DNA from: Betaproteobacteria bacterium
Lineage (GTDB): Bacteria; Pseudomonadota; Gammaproteobacteria; Burkholderiales; SG8-39
Length of the DNA: 64,000 bases
Direction: 5' to 3'
Assembly: GCA_016713125.1 (NCBI GenBank)
Contig: JADJPT010000019.1
Span: forward strand, 19,776-83,775
Shown: positions 41,260 to 49,383 of the stretch, piece after piece
Layout of the letters: each line of letters begins with the position of its first letter
How positions within the stretch are numbered: the stretch's first letter is position 1
Made by a program: the position numbers and the translations under genes
Notes under the pieces: model-generated
Told to the model about the DNA's origin: nothing
What the model saw: only the letters and a program-made list of their open reading frames with translations
Database searches by the model: none

Positions 41260-42303
41260 TCAGGCGCCGATGGGGGTGGTGACTGCCAGCGATTTCTTGC
41301 CGTACCACGGCGGCACGATGGCGCCGAAGCCGCCTGCCGGGCCACCGGCGGCGACCACCAGCAGGTCGTCCGGGGAGCGCAGCGCGCGATAGACCTTGTC
41401 CTCGTCCTTGCGTCCGGCGACCGCGGCCTTGCCGACGGTGCGCCACTCTCCGCGCTTCACGGTGGCCACCTCGAAGGTGTACTCGCGGATGTCCTGCTTG
41501 GTCCAGCCGGCCGCCGAGAAGATCTCGCGATGCTGCTTGGGGATCACATAGGCGTAGTTCCCCTCCCAGATCGAATAGGTCAGCATGTTCGAGCGTATCG
41601 CCGCCGCATAGGTGTCGAGGATCTCCTTCGGCTCGTGCGTCCATTCGTTCATGATCTGGTGCGGCGACTCGACCTGCATGACCGTGACCGACGAGGTGCC
41701 GGCCGGCACGCCGCGCTCGACCGACAGCGGCAGCCAGGGCGAGTCCTCCTCGTCCTCTGCGATGCAGAACGTGAACTTCCCCGGGTGGCCCAGCGTGGAG
41801 CGATCCAGCTGGCCGGGAATGCCGCCCAGCACGTTCAGCAGGAACAGGCGGATGCTGCGGCCGATGGTGGCGTTGGCGCGGCTGGCGTTGGCCAGCACGT
41901 TGTGCGTGCTGTTCATGCCCAGGGCCTGGCGGATCGGCCCGTTCACGACGATGAACGGCGCGCTGCCGCCGGTGCTGGCGGTGCTGCCGTGCAGCGCGTA
42001 GTCGGCATGGCACATGCCCTTGACGATGGCCACCACCACCGGCATGTACTCGGGCAGGCAGCCGGCCATCAGCGCGGAGATCGCGATCTTCTCGGCGCTG
42101 ATGCGGCGGCGGCGCACCGGCTCGACGCCGATGATGTCGCCGGCCGCGAGCCCCGCCGCGGCGAGAAAGCGCGCCACTCCGGCCTCGGTGGGCGGCACCA
42201 CCGGGAGCCCGTCGGTCCATCCGTTGCGCTGGAACAACTCGTTCGCCTCGAAGGCGTCTTCGACTTCGAGAACGTCGCTGGCCAAACCCGGTGCGTTGCT
42301 CAT
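41260..42303 (-). CDS. UGSC partner protein 1 (no recognised domain)
   Basis: This 347-residue protein is encoded immediately upstream of UGSC selenoprotein 1 and downstream of a CoA-transferase. I do not recognise a named fold. Regions shared with the partner of the second module are NGWTDGLPVVPPTEAGV, SALMAGCLPEYMPVVVAIV with a conserved Cys, NASRANATIGRSIRLFLLNV, LGHPGKFTFCIAEDEEDSP with another Cys, and GGPAGGFGAIVPPW at the C-terminus. The start at 42303 has a GGAG 11 bases upstream; an ATG at 42348, inside the CoA-transferase gene, is an alternative. It lacks the thioredoxin domain of its paralogue. It is likely a subunit of one complex with the selenoprotein. Confidence 0.7.
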   Translation of the reverse strand: MSNAPGLASDVLEVEDAFEANELFQRNGWTDGLPVVPPTEAGVARFLAAAGLAAGDIIGVEPVRRRRISAEKIAISALMAGCLPEYMPVVVAIVKGMCHADYALHGSTASTGGSAPFIVVNGPIRQALGMNSTHNVLANASRANATIGRSIRLFLLNVLGGIPGQLDRSTLGHPGKFTFCIAEDEEDSPWLPLSVERGVPAGTSSVTVMQVESPHQIMNEWTHEPKEILDTYAAAIRSNMLTYSIWEGNYAYVIPKQHREIFSAAGWTKQDIREYTFEVATVKRGEWRTVGKAAVAGRKDEDKVYRALRSPDDLLVVAAGGPAGGFGAIVPPWYGKKSLAVTTPIGA

Positions 42304-42334
42304 GAGCGGCGAGTCTCCAATGTCTTCGTTGTGT

Positions 42335-43567
42335 TCATATGATGCCATCCTTCCTCAGGCGCCGCACTTCGTCGCCGGCCAGGTTCGCGAAGCGCGCGAG
42401 CATCTCTTCGGTGTGCGCGCCCGGCACCGGGGCCGGCGTGTCGTAGGCCGCCGGCGTGGCGCCGAACTTGATCGGGAACCCGGGCCCGGAAGCCGCAGCC
42501 GTGGCCCCGCTCAGCGGATTGGTGAGCGGCACGATCATTTCGCGCTCGCGCAGCTGGCTCCAGCGCATCACTTCGTCGGTGGAGCGGATCGGGCTGCAAG
42601 GCACCCCGGCGCGCCCGAGCGCGGCGACGATCTCGTCCTTGCCGAGTCCCAGGGTCCAGGCGGTCACCACCTCGTCGACCTGCGCGTTGTTCACGATGCG
42701 CCAGCCGATCTGCATCATGTTCGGATCGTCCTTGAGGTCCTCGCGTCCCATCGCCCCGAGCAGCGACAGCCATTCGGCATGCGTGGCCGCGCCTATCACC
42801 ACCCAGCCGTCGCGGGCCTCGAACGCGTTGAACGGCGAGAAGCGCATGATGCGGTTGCCCTGGCGCGGCGCGAGTCCCAGCCCCTCGTAGCAATCGATGG
42901 GTTCGTCGAAGATCAGTGCGAACAGGCAGTCGGCCATCGACACGTCCACCGCCTGGCCTTCGCCGGTGCGCTCGCGATGCAGCAGCGCGGCGACCACGCC
43001 CTGCGCGGCGAACGATCCGGAGATCGCATCGGAAAGCGCCGACGCCGCCTTCACCGGCCCCTCCTCGGGATGGCCGGTCATGCTCATCAGGCCGGCGGCC
43101 GCCTGCACCATCAGGTCGTAGGCCTTCACGTTGCGATCCGGCCCGGTCGAACCGTAACCGGTCACTGCGCAATAGATGATGGAAGGATTGACGGCCTTGA
43201 GCGCGGCGTAGTCGATGCCGAGCCGGGTCGCCACGCCGGCGCTGAAGTTCTCGACCACCACGTCGGCCTTGGCGGCCATCGACAGGAAGATGCCGCGTCC
43301 CTCCGCCGATTTCAGGTCGAGGGTCATCGATTTCTTGCCGCGCTGGCGCTTCAGGTAGGCCAGGCCCATGTCCTGCGCCGAGCGGCGCTCGAAGGAAATG
43401 CCGCCCGGACCGTCGTACGGCGGCGCGAATGCGATCGGATCCCCGCTGCGCGGATCGTCGATCTTGATCACCTCCGCGCCCATGCCGGCCAGGAACAGCG
43501 TGCACTGCGGACCCGAAAAGAACCTCGTCAGGTCGAGTACGACCACGCCGTCCAGAATCTTCTTCAT
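42335..43567 (-). CDS. Family III CoA-transferase (CaiB/BaiF)
   Basis: This 410-residue enzyme transfers CoA between acyl-CoA donors and a carboxylic acid. It begins ILDGVVVLDLTRFFSGPQCT, the family start, then GMGAEVIKIDDPRSGDP (about residue 37). The catalytic aspartate is expected near the middle, after LSDAISGSF. The family length is about 400, so it is complete. It is the first gene of an operon with UGSC partner 1 and UGSC selenoprotein 1, suggesting that the selenoprotein acts on a CoA-linked or soon-to-be CoA-linked acid. It is divergent from a Bug receptor gene. Confidence 0.92.
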   Translation of the reverse strand: MKKILDGVVVLDLTRFFSGPQCTLFLAGMGAEVIKIDDPRSGDPIAFAPPYDGPGGISFERRSAQDMGLAYLKRQRGKKSMTLDLKSAEGRGIFLSMAAKADVVVENFSAGVATRLGIDYAALKAVNPSIIYCAVTGYGSTGPDRNVKAYDLMVQAAAGLMSMTGHPEEGPVKAASALSDAISGSFAAQGVVAALLHRERTGEGQAVDVSMADCLFALIFDEPIDCYEGLGLAPRQGNRIMRFSPFNAFEARDGWVVIGAATHAEWLSLLGAMGREDLKDDPNMMQIGWRIVNNAQVDEVVTAWTLGLGKDEIVAALGRAGVPCSPIRSTDEVMRWSQLREREMIVPLTNPLSGATAAASGPGFPIKFGATPAAYDTPAPVPGAHTEEMLARFANLAGDEVRRLRKDGII

Positions 43568-43703
43568 GTGCCCTCGGCTCAATTGCCCGCAGCGGGCCGT
43601 CGGGCAGTCTAGGTCAAAGCACGGCACGCAGGTCCGCCGATTTCACAATGCAGACCGCCACGCCGGCTACACGCAGCTCGGCGCGCAGTTTCGCTGTGCG
43701 CGC

Positions 43704-43729
43704 TTGTGCACACGGTCGCCGTGGCACAA
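43704..43729. promoter_or_regulatory. Operator-like inverted repeat between CaiB and Bug genes
   Basis: TTGTGC-A-CACGG and CCGTG-GCACAA form an almost perfect inverted repeat around TCG. It lies in the 199-bp divergent gap 43568-43766, 38 bp before the Bug receptor start and 137 bp before the CoA-transferase start. CATAAT at 43738-43743 could be a -10. No regulator gene is adjacent. Confidence 0.45.
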
Positions 43730-43766
43730 TCGATCAACATAATTAGAACGAGACAAGGAGACCAGC

Positions 43767-44747
43767 ATGACCAACTTCCTCAGCAAACTCGCCCTCGCCT
43801 GCGCGGCCTGCGTCGTTGCACTGCCCGCACCGGCCTGGGCACAGGCCGGCTACCCGAACCGCCCGGTCAAGATCATCGTCGCGTTTCCGCCCGGCCAGGC
43901 CACCGACCAGACCGCGCGCGCCATCGCGATGCGCCTGTCGGAAACGCAGGGCCAGCAGTTCTTCGTAGAGAACCGTCCCGGCGCGGCGAGCATCATCGGA
44001 TCGGAAGCGGCGGCCAAAGCGCCGAACGACGGTTACACGCTGTTCATGGGTTCCTCGGGCAGCCTGGCGGTCAACCCGAGCATGTACTCCAAGCTGCCCT
44101 ACGACCCGATCAAGGACTTCACGCCGATCTCGATGGCGCTGAAGGTGCCGTTCTTCGTCGTGGTGCGGCCGGACTTTCCCGCCAACTCGATCCGCGAACT
44201 GGTCGCCTACCTGAAAGCCAACCCGAACAAGGTCAACCTCGGCACGGCGGGCGCCGGCGCCGCCAACCACCTGGCTTCCGAGTACTTCAAGAGCACCGCG
44301 GGCGTGAGCATGGTGCATGTGCCCTACAAGGGTTCGCCGCCCGCGGTGACGGACCTGCTCGGCGGGCAGATCGGACTGATGTTCGAGACCGGTCCGCTGG
44401 TCATGCCGCACGTGAAGAGCGGCAAGCTCAAGGCGCTGGCGGTCGGCAGCGCGCAGCGCGCCGCGGCCGCACCCGACCTGGTCACCATCGCAGAATCCGG
44501 CTATCCCGGTTTCGAATCGGTGGGCTGGGCCGGCCTGCTCGCGCCCACCGGCACGCCGAGGGAGATCATCGTGAAGATCAACGCCGAGGTGGTGCGCATC
44601 CTGGCGCAGCAGGAACTCAAGGACCGCTTCGTCGGCATGGGCGCCGAACTGGTCAGCAGCACGCCCGAGGAGTTCGGTGCGTACATCCGCTCGGAGAGCG
44701 CGAAATGGAGCAAGGTCATCAAGGACGCCGGCATCAAGGTCGATTGA
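43767..44747 (+). CDS. Bug-family tripartite tricarboxylate transporter substrate-binding protein
   Basis: This is a 326-residue periplasmic receptor of the Bug/TctC family. The signal peptide ends near residue 28 after APAWAQ. The mature part begins GYPNRPVKIIVAFPPGQATD, with VENRPGAASIIGSEAAAKAP, NDGYTLFMGSSG and YKGSPPAVTDLLGGQIGLMF. TctA/TctB are absent from the window. It is divergent from the CoA-transferase and only 49 bp upstream of selA, so it could lie on one transcript with selA-selB. Confidence 0.92.
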   Translation: MTNFLSKLALACAACVVALPAPAWAQAGYPNRPVKIIVAFPPGQATDQTARAIAMRLSETQGQQFFVENRPGAASIIGSEAAAKAPNDGYTLFMGSSGSLAVNPSMYSKLPYDPIKDFTPISMALKVPFFVVVRPDFPANSIRELVAYLKANPNKVNLGTAGAGAANHLASEYFKSTAGVSMVHVPYKGSPPAVTDLLGGQIGLMFETGPLVMPHVKSGKLKALAVGSAQRAAAAPDLVTIAESGYPGFESVGWAGLLAPTGTPREIIVKINAEVVRILAQQELKDRFVGMGAELVSSTPEEFGAYIRSESAKWSKVIKDAGIKVD

Positions 44748-44796
44748 GGTCCGCAATCCCGGCGAGGGTCACGGCGCCTGCGCGGTCGGGGCGGCC

Positions 44797-46218
44797 GTGA
44801 AGCGCGACGGCCCCGCCTCCCTGCCTTCGGTCGACCGGCTGCTGAACCTGCCGCGCTGCGTGCGGCTGGCCGAACGCCATGGCCGTGCCGTGCTGCTCGA
44901 CACCGCCCGCGCGGTGCTGGCCGAAAGGCGCGCCCTGCTCGAAACCTCGCCCGAAGCCGCGCAAGCCGATCCCGAGGCGCTGGCCGCCGAGTGCGAAGCG
45001 CGCATCGAGGCGCTGATGCGGCCTTCGCTGCGCCCGGTCTTCAACCTCAGCGGCACCGTGCTGCACACCAATCTGGGTCGCGCCCTCTACCCGCAGGCGG
45101 CGATCGAGGCCGCGGCGCAGGCCATGTCGCGGCCGGTGAATCTCGAGTACGACCTCGACGGCGCGACGCGCGGCGAGCGCGACGCGCACGTCGAGGCCTG
45201 GCTCACGCGGCTCACCGGCGCGCAAGCCGCCGTGGTGGTCAACAACAACGCCGCTGCGGTGTACCTGGTGCTGAATTCGCTGGCGCGGCGCCGCGAGGTC
45301 ATCGTGTCGCGCGGCGAACTGGTGGAGATCGGCGGGTCCTTCCGCATACCCGACATCATGGCCAGCGCCGGCTGCCGGCTGCGCGAGGTCGGCACCACCA
45401 ACCGCACGCACGCGCACGACTACGCCGACGCACTCGGCGACGGCACGGCGGCGATCATGAAGGTGCACGCCAGCAACTACGCGATCCAGGGCTTCACCAC
45501 CGCGGTGGCCGAAAGCGAGCTGGCGGCGATCGCCGAGCAGCGCGGCATCCCGCTGCTCAACGACCTGGGCAGCGGCACGCTGGTGAACCTCGAGGACTAC
45601 GGCCTGCCGCACGAACCCACGCCGCGCGAGGCCCTGGCGCAGGGCGCGGACATCGTCACCTTCAGCGGCGACAAGCTGCTCGGCGGCCCGCAGTGCGGGC
45701 TGATCGTCGGGCGCAAGGACCTGATCGCGAAGATCCGCAAGAACCCGATGAAGCGCGCCCTGCGCCTGGACAAGGTGCGCCTGGCGGCGCTCGAGGCGGT
45801 GCTGCGCCTGTACGGCGACCCGGCGCGACTGGCCGCCGAACTGCCCACGCTGCGCCTGCTGACGCGCACGCGAACCGAGATCCGCGCCGTCGCGGAACGC
45901 CTGCTCGCACCGCTGGCCCGGGCGCTGGACGGACACGCGCAAGCGCGCATCGCCGAATGCACCAGCCAGATCGGCAGCGGCGCCCTGCCGGTGGACAGCC
46001 TGCCCAGCGCGGGCATCGCGTTGCAGGCGCAGGGCAAACGGCGCGGCGGCGCGGCCGACGCGCTGGCGCAGGCCTTCCGCGCACTGCCCGTGCCGGTGAT
46101 CGGACGCCTGCACGAGGGCGAACTGGTCCTCGACCTGCGCTGCCTGGACGGCGAGCGCGACGAGCGCGCCTTCGTCGAACAGCTGGCACGACTCGAACTG
46201 CCGCCGCGTCGCACATGA
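44797..46218 (+). CDS. selA: L-seryl-tRNA(Sec) selenium transferase
   Basis: SelA converts seryl-tRNA(Sec) to selenocysteyl-tRNA(Sec) with selenophosphate, a pyridoxal-phosphate reaction. The 473-residue protein has the family start LPSVDRLLNLP, NLSGTVLHTNLGRALYPQAA, VVVNNNAAAVYLVLN and the PLP lysine at residue 293 in FSGDKLLGGPQCGLIVGRKD. A GTG at 44797 is chosen because the preceding frame lies in the Bug gene tail; no strong ribosome site is seen. The stop overlaps the selB start (ATGA), indicating coupling. Selenophosphate synthetase SelD is not in the window and must be elsewhere if the system works. Confidence 0.95.
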   Translation: MKRDGPASLPSVDRLLNLPRCVRLAERHGRAVLLDTARAVLAERRALLETSPEAAQADPEALAAECEARIEALMRPSLRPVFNLSGTVLHTNLGRALYPQAAIEAAAQAMSRPVNLEYDLDGATRGERDAHVEAWLTRLTGAQAAVVVNNNAAAVYLVLNSLARRREVIVSRGELVEIGGSFRIPDIMASAGCRLREVGTTNRTHAHDYADALGDGTAAIMKVHASNYAIQGFTTAVAESELAAIAEQRGIPLLNDLGSGTLVNLEDYGLPHEPTPREALAQGADIVTFSGDKLLGGPQCGLIVGRKDLIAKIRKNPMKRALRLDKVRLAALEAVLRLYGDPARLAAELPTLRLLTRTRTEIRAVAERLLAPLARALDGHAQARIAECTSQIGSGALPVDSLPSAGIALQAQGKRRGGAADALAQAFRALPVPVIGRLHEGELVLDLRCLDGERDERAFVEQLARLELPPRRT

Positions 46219-48245
46219 TCGTCGCCACCGCCGGCCATATCGACCACGGCAAGACCACGCTGGTGCACGCTCTGACCGGCGTCGACACCGATCGCCTGCC
46301 GGAGGAGAAGGCGCGCGGCATCTCGATCGACCTGGGCTTTGCGTACTGGCGCCCTGCGGGGCTGGAGGCGGCCATCGGCTTCGTCGATGTGCCGGGCCAC
46401 GAGCGCTTCGTGCGCAACATGCTGGCCGGCGTATGCGGCATCGATTTCGCCCTGCTCGTGGTGGCCGCCGACGACGGCGTGATGCCGCAGACCCTGGAGC
46501 ACCTGCACATCCTCGACCTGCTGGCGATCACGCGCGGCCTCGCCGTGGTCACCAAGACGGATCGCGTCACAGCCGCGCGCGTCGACGAAGTCGTCGCCGG
46601 CCTGCGGGCGCTGCTGGCGACCACCGGGCTGTCGGGCATCGAAGTGCTGACTGTCTCCGCGGTCACCGGAACGGGGATGGACGTCTTGCGCGAGAAACTC
46701 GCCGCGGCCGCGGGCGCGGCGGTTCACCGGCATCGCGAAGGGCGGAACTTTCGCTTCGCGATCGACCGCGTGTTCAGCGTCGCGGGCAGCGGCACCGTGG
46801 TGACCGGCACGGTATTCGACGGCGCGGTCTCGGCGGGCGATCGCCTGCTGCTCTCGCCCTCCGGCACGGAAGTGCGCGTGCGCGGCCTGCAGATGGACGG
46901 GCGGGCGGCGTTGCGCGCGCAGGCCGGCGAGCGATGCGCCCTCAACCTGAGCGGCATCGAACTGGCCGACGCCGCGCGCGGCGACTGGCTGATCGCGCCG
47001 GCGCTGCATGCGCCGACGCAGCGCCTCGACGTGAAGCTCACCCTGCTCGCCTCCGAGGCCCGGGCGCTCAGGCACTGGACACCGGTACACCTGCACCATG
47101 GCGCCAGGGATGTCACGGCGCGCGTCTCCATTCCGCGCGGCGCGGGCATCGCGCCGGGCGAGTCGGCGCCCGCGCAACTGATCCTCGACCAGCCGGTGGC
47201 CGCATTGCGCGGCGACCGCTACATCCTGCGCGACCAGTCCGCGCTGCGCACCCTGGGCGGCGGACTGATCCTCGATCCGCAGGCACCGGCCCGCCGCCGC
47301 GACGCCGGCTTGCGCGCCGCGCAACTCGCGGCGCTCGGGCAGGACGATCCGGCTGCGGCGCTCGCCGCCCTGCTCGCCTGTTCCCCGGCCGGCGTGGACC
47401 TCGCCTGGTTCGCGCGCGTCTACAACCTGGACCAGGCCGCGCTCGCGGCGCTTGAGGCCGGCGCGCAGATGAAGGTGCTGGGCAAGTCACCGCCGCTGGG
47501 CTACGCCGTCGCGGCGATACAAGGCTGCGAGGCGGGCATCGCGCAGTCCCTGGCGCGCTATCTGGCGGAGAACCCGCAGGCCCTCGGCATGCAGATCGCC
47601 GACCTGCGCCGCGCCTGCGCGCCGCGCATGCCCGCGGAGAGCTTTGCGCAGCTGCTGCGCCTGCTGGCCGAGGCCGGACAGCTCGAGGTCTCCGGTTCCA
47701 GCGCCCGACTGCGCAGACACGTGGCGACCGACAATCCGGCCGACCGGAAGGTCTGGGCGCGCGTGCAACCCCTGCTCGAGGCCGCGGATTTCGAGGGCCT
47801 GGTGCTGGCGGCGCTGGCCCAGGCCGCCGGCCTGCGCGAGCCGGCGCTGAAGGACTTCCTGCACCGCAAGGCGCGCACCGGGGAAGTCGTGAGCGTGACC
47901 CCGGAGCGCTTCTACCTGCGCGGCACACTGGCACGCTTCGCCGCCATCGCGACAGCCGTGGCGCGCGGCCTGCCCGATGGCAAGTTCAGCGCCGCACAGG
48001 TGCGCGACCAGACCGACATCGGCCGCACGCGGGCGATCCAGCTGCTCGAATGCTTCGACCGGCTGGGCATCACACAACGCATCGGCGACCTGCGCGCCGT
48101 GCGCAGGGATTTCGAATCCATCCTCGGCGCCGCACCGCCCGCGCCCGCCCCGCGCAGCACGCCGCGCACCCCGGCGGCTTCGGCCGCGCCGGCCGTCGCC
48201 GCGCGCAGCGGCGCCAATCCCCGCAATCGCGCCTCGCGCCGCTAG
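46215..48245 (+). CDS. selB: Selenocysteine-specific translation elongation factor
   Basis: SelB carries selenocysteyl-tRNA to the ribosome at UGA codons marked by a SECIS hairpin. The 676-residue protein opens with the GTPase G1 VATAGHIDHGKTTLVHAL, has DVPGHERFVRNMLAG (G3), and TKTDR in the G4 position. It then has beta-barrel domains (FRFAIDRVFSVAGSGTVVTG) and at least two C-terminal winged helices that bind the mRNA hairpin (AQVRDQTDIGRTRAIQLLEC near residue 595). The last 40 residues are a Pro/Ala-rich tail. It is coupled to selA. The two hairpins at 40922 and 49597 are its evident local targets. Confidence 0.95.
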   Translation: MIVATAGHIDHGKTTLVHALTGVDTDRLPEEKARGISIDLGFAYWRPAGLEAAIGFVDVPGHERFVRNMLAGVCGIDFALLVVAADDGVMPQTLEHLHILDLLAITRGLAVVTKTDRVTAARVDEVVAGLRALLATTGLSGIEVLTVSAVTGTGMDVLREKLAAAAGAAVHRHREGRNFRFAIDRVFSVAGSGTVVTGTVFDGAVSAGDRLLLSPSGTEVRVRGLQMDGRAALRAQAGERCALNLSGIELADAARGDWLIAPALHAPTQRLDVKLTLLASEARALRHWTPVHLHHGARDVTARVSIPRGAGIAPGESAPAQLILDQPVAALRGDRYILRDQSALRTLGGGLILDPQAPARRRDAGLRAAQLAALGQDDPAAALAALLACSPAGVDLAWFARVYNLDQAALAALEAGAQMKVLGKSPPLGYAVAAIQGCEAGIAQSLARYLAENPQALGMQIADLRRACAPRMPAESFAQLLRLLAEAGQLEVSGSSARLRRHVATDNPADRKVWARVQPLLEAADFEGLVLAALAQAAGLREPALKDFLHRKARTGEVVSVTPERFYLRGTLARFAAIATAVARGLPDGKFSAAQVRDQTDIGRTRAIQLLECFDRLGITQRIGDLRAVRRDFESILGAAPPAPAPRSTPRTPAASAAPAVAARSGANPRNRASRR

Positions 48246-48273
48246 GCCGCTCCACTTTTCCCCAGGAACACTC

Positions 48274-49181
48274 ATGTCACAGGACTACGACCTCATCGTC
48301 ATCGGCACGGGCATTGCCGGCCTCAGCGCCGCAAGGCAGGCTTTGCAGGACGGCCTGCGCGTGGCCACCCTGGAGGCCGTGTTCTGCGGCGGGCTGGTCA
48401 CCAACATCAACGAGCTCGACGGCGAAATCGAGGGTTCGGGCAGCGATCTGGCCGCCGAACTGATGCTGGGCGTCGCCAAGGCCGGCGCGAAGAACATCAC
48501 GGCCGAGGCCACCGGCATCACTAGCGAAGGCGAGACACTGGTGGTGGCCAGCGATGCGGGAGCGCACCGCGCCCGCGCCCTGGTGGTCGCCACCGGCGCG
48601 CGCCTGAAGCGCCTGGGGGTGCCGGGAGAAGCGGAACTCGAGGATCTGGGCGTGTCGCACTGCGCCGATTGCGACGGGCCTTTCTATCGCGACAAGGACG
48701 TGGTGGTGGTCGGCGGCGGCGATTCCGCGCTGCAGGAAGCGCTGGTGCTCGCCGCGTTCGCGCGGCGCGTGCACCTGGTGCATCGGGGCGCGGCCTTCGG
48801 GGCTCGCGCGCACCTGGTCGAGCGCGCGTGGCCGCGCAGGCCGGCATCAGCACGCACTGGCGCAAGCAGGTCGAAGCCGTGCTCGGCGAACAGGAGGTCG
48901 AGGGCGTGCGCCTGCGTGACCTCGACGGCGGCGCGAGCACCGACCTGCCATGCAGCGGATTCTTCGCCTACGTCGGCCTGGCCCCGGCGAGCGGCTTCCT
49001 GCCCGCGACGATCGCCCGCGACGCCGAGGGACGGCTGCTCACCGACGCGGCGCTGCAGACTTCCATGCCTGGCGTCTATGCCGCCGGTGCCGTACGCGCG
49101 GGCTACGGGGGCCTGCTCACGCACGCCATGGCCGACGGCGTCGCCGCGGCGCGTTCGGCCTGCGCGCGGATCCGCGCCTGA
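48274..49181 (+). CDS. Thioredoxin reductase-like FAD/NAD(P) oxidoreductase (frameshifted)
   Basis: This flavoprotein of about 300 residues resembles thioredoxin reductase (TrxB type). The FAD fold is LIVIGTGIAGLSAARQALQD (residues 7-26), the redox pair is Cys130 and Cys133 in SHCADCDGPFY (usual TrxB is CATC), and the NADPH motif is VVVVGGGDSALQEA. The frame breaks near 48825-48830; before it the product reads AHLVERA and after it VAAQAGISTHWRKQ, consistent with loss of a G. The C-terminus has GVYAAGAVRAGYGGLLTHAM. It is 28 bp after selB and precedes selC, so it probably reduces the thioredoxin-like or Sec/Cys pairs of the neighbouring system. This role is inference. Confidence 0.85.
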
Positions 49182-49257
49182 GCGCGCGCGTCGCCGCGGG
49201 CCGCTAGAATCACGCAACTGCAGTCACGCGATCAAGCAATCACGATCGGGCATCCAC

Positions 49258-49354
49258 GGAAGAGAATCGCCCCCGGTGGGGCGGCCGGACTTCAAATCCG
49301 GTGTGGGCCGTACGACGGTCCCTGTGTGGGTTCGACTCCCACTCTCTTCCGCCA
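49258..49354 (+). tRNA. selC: tRNA-Sec (anticodon TCA)
   Basis: The 97-nt gene includes an encoded CCA. GGAAGAGA pairs with TCTCTTCC to give the 8-bp acceptor stem typical of bacterial tRNA-Sec, with discriminator G. The D stem is CGCCCC/GGGGCG, the anticodon loop is CTTCAAA with TCA at 49292-49294, the long variable arm pairs GGGCCGT with ACGGTCC, and the T stem is GTGGG/CCCAC. It matches E. coli selC closely. It lies after the reductase gene and 29 bp from the convergent UGSC gene. A TAGAAT at 49205-49210 could be its -10. Confidence 0.97.
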
Positions 49355-49383
49355 CCACTTCGGTCGACCGGCGCCGAGCCGGC

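Noticed and set aside
40952..42220. Minus-strand frame of about 420 codons that would read through UGSC partner 1 and end at the UGSC 1 TGA
   Set aside because: Only its last part is real (UGSC 1); upstream it is out of frame with partner 1, which has its own start and stop.
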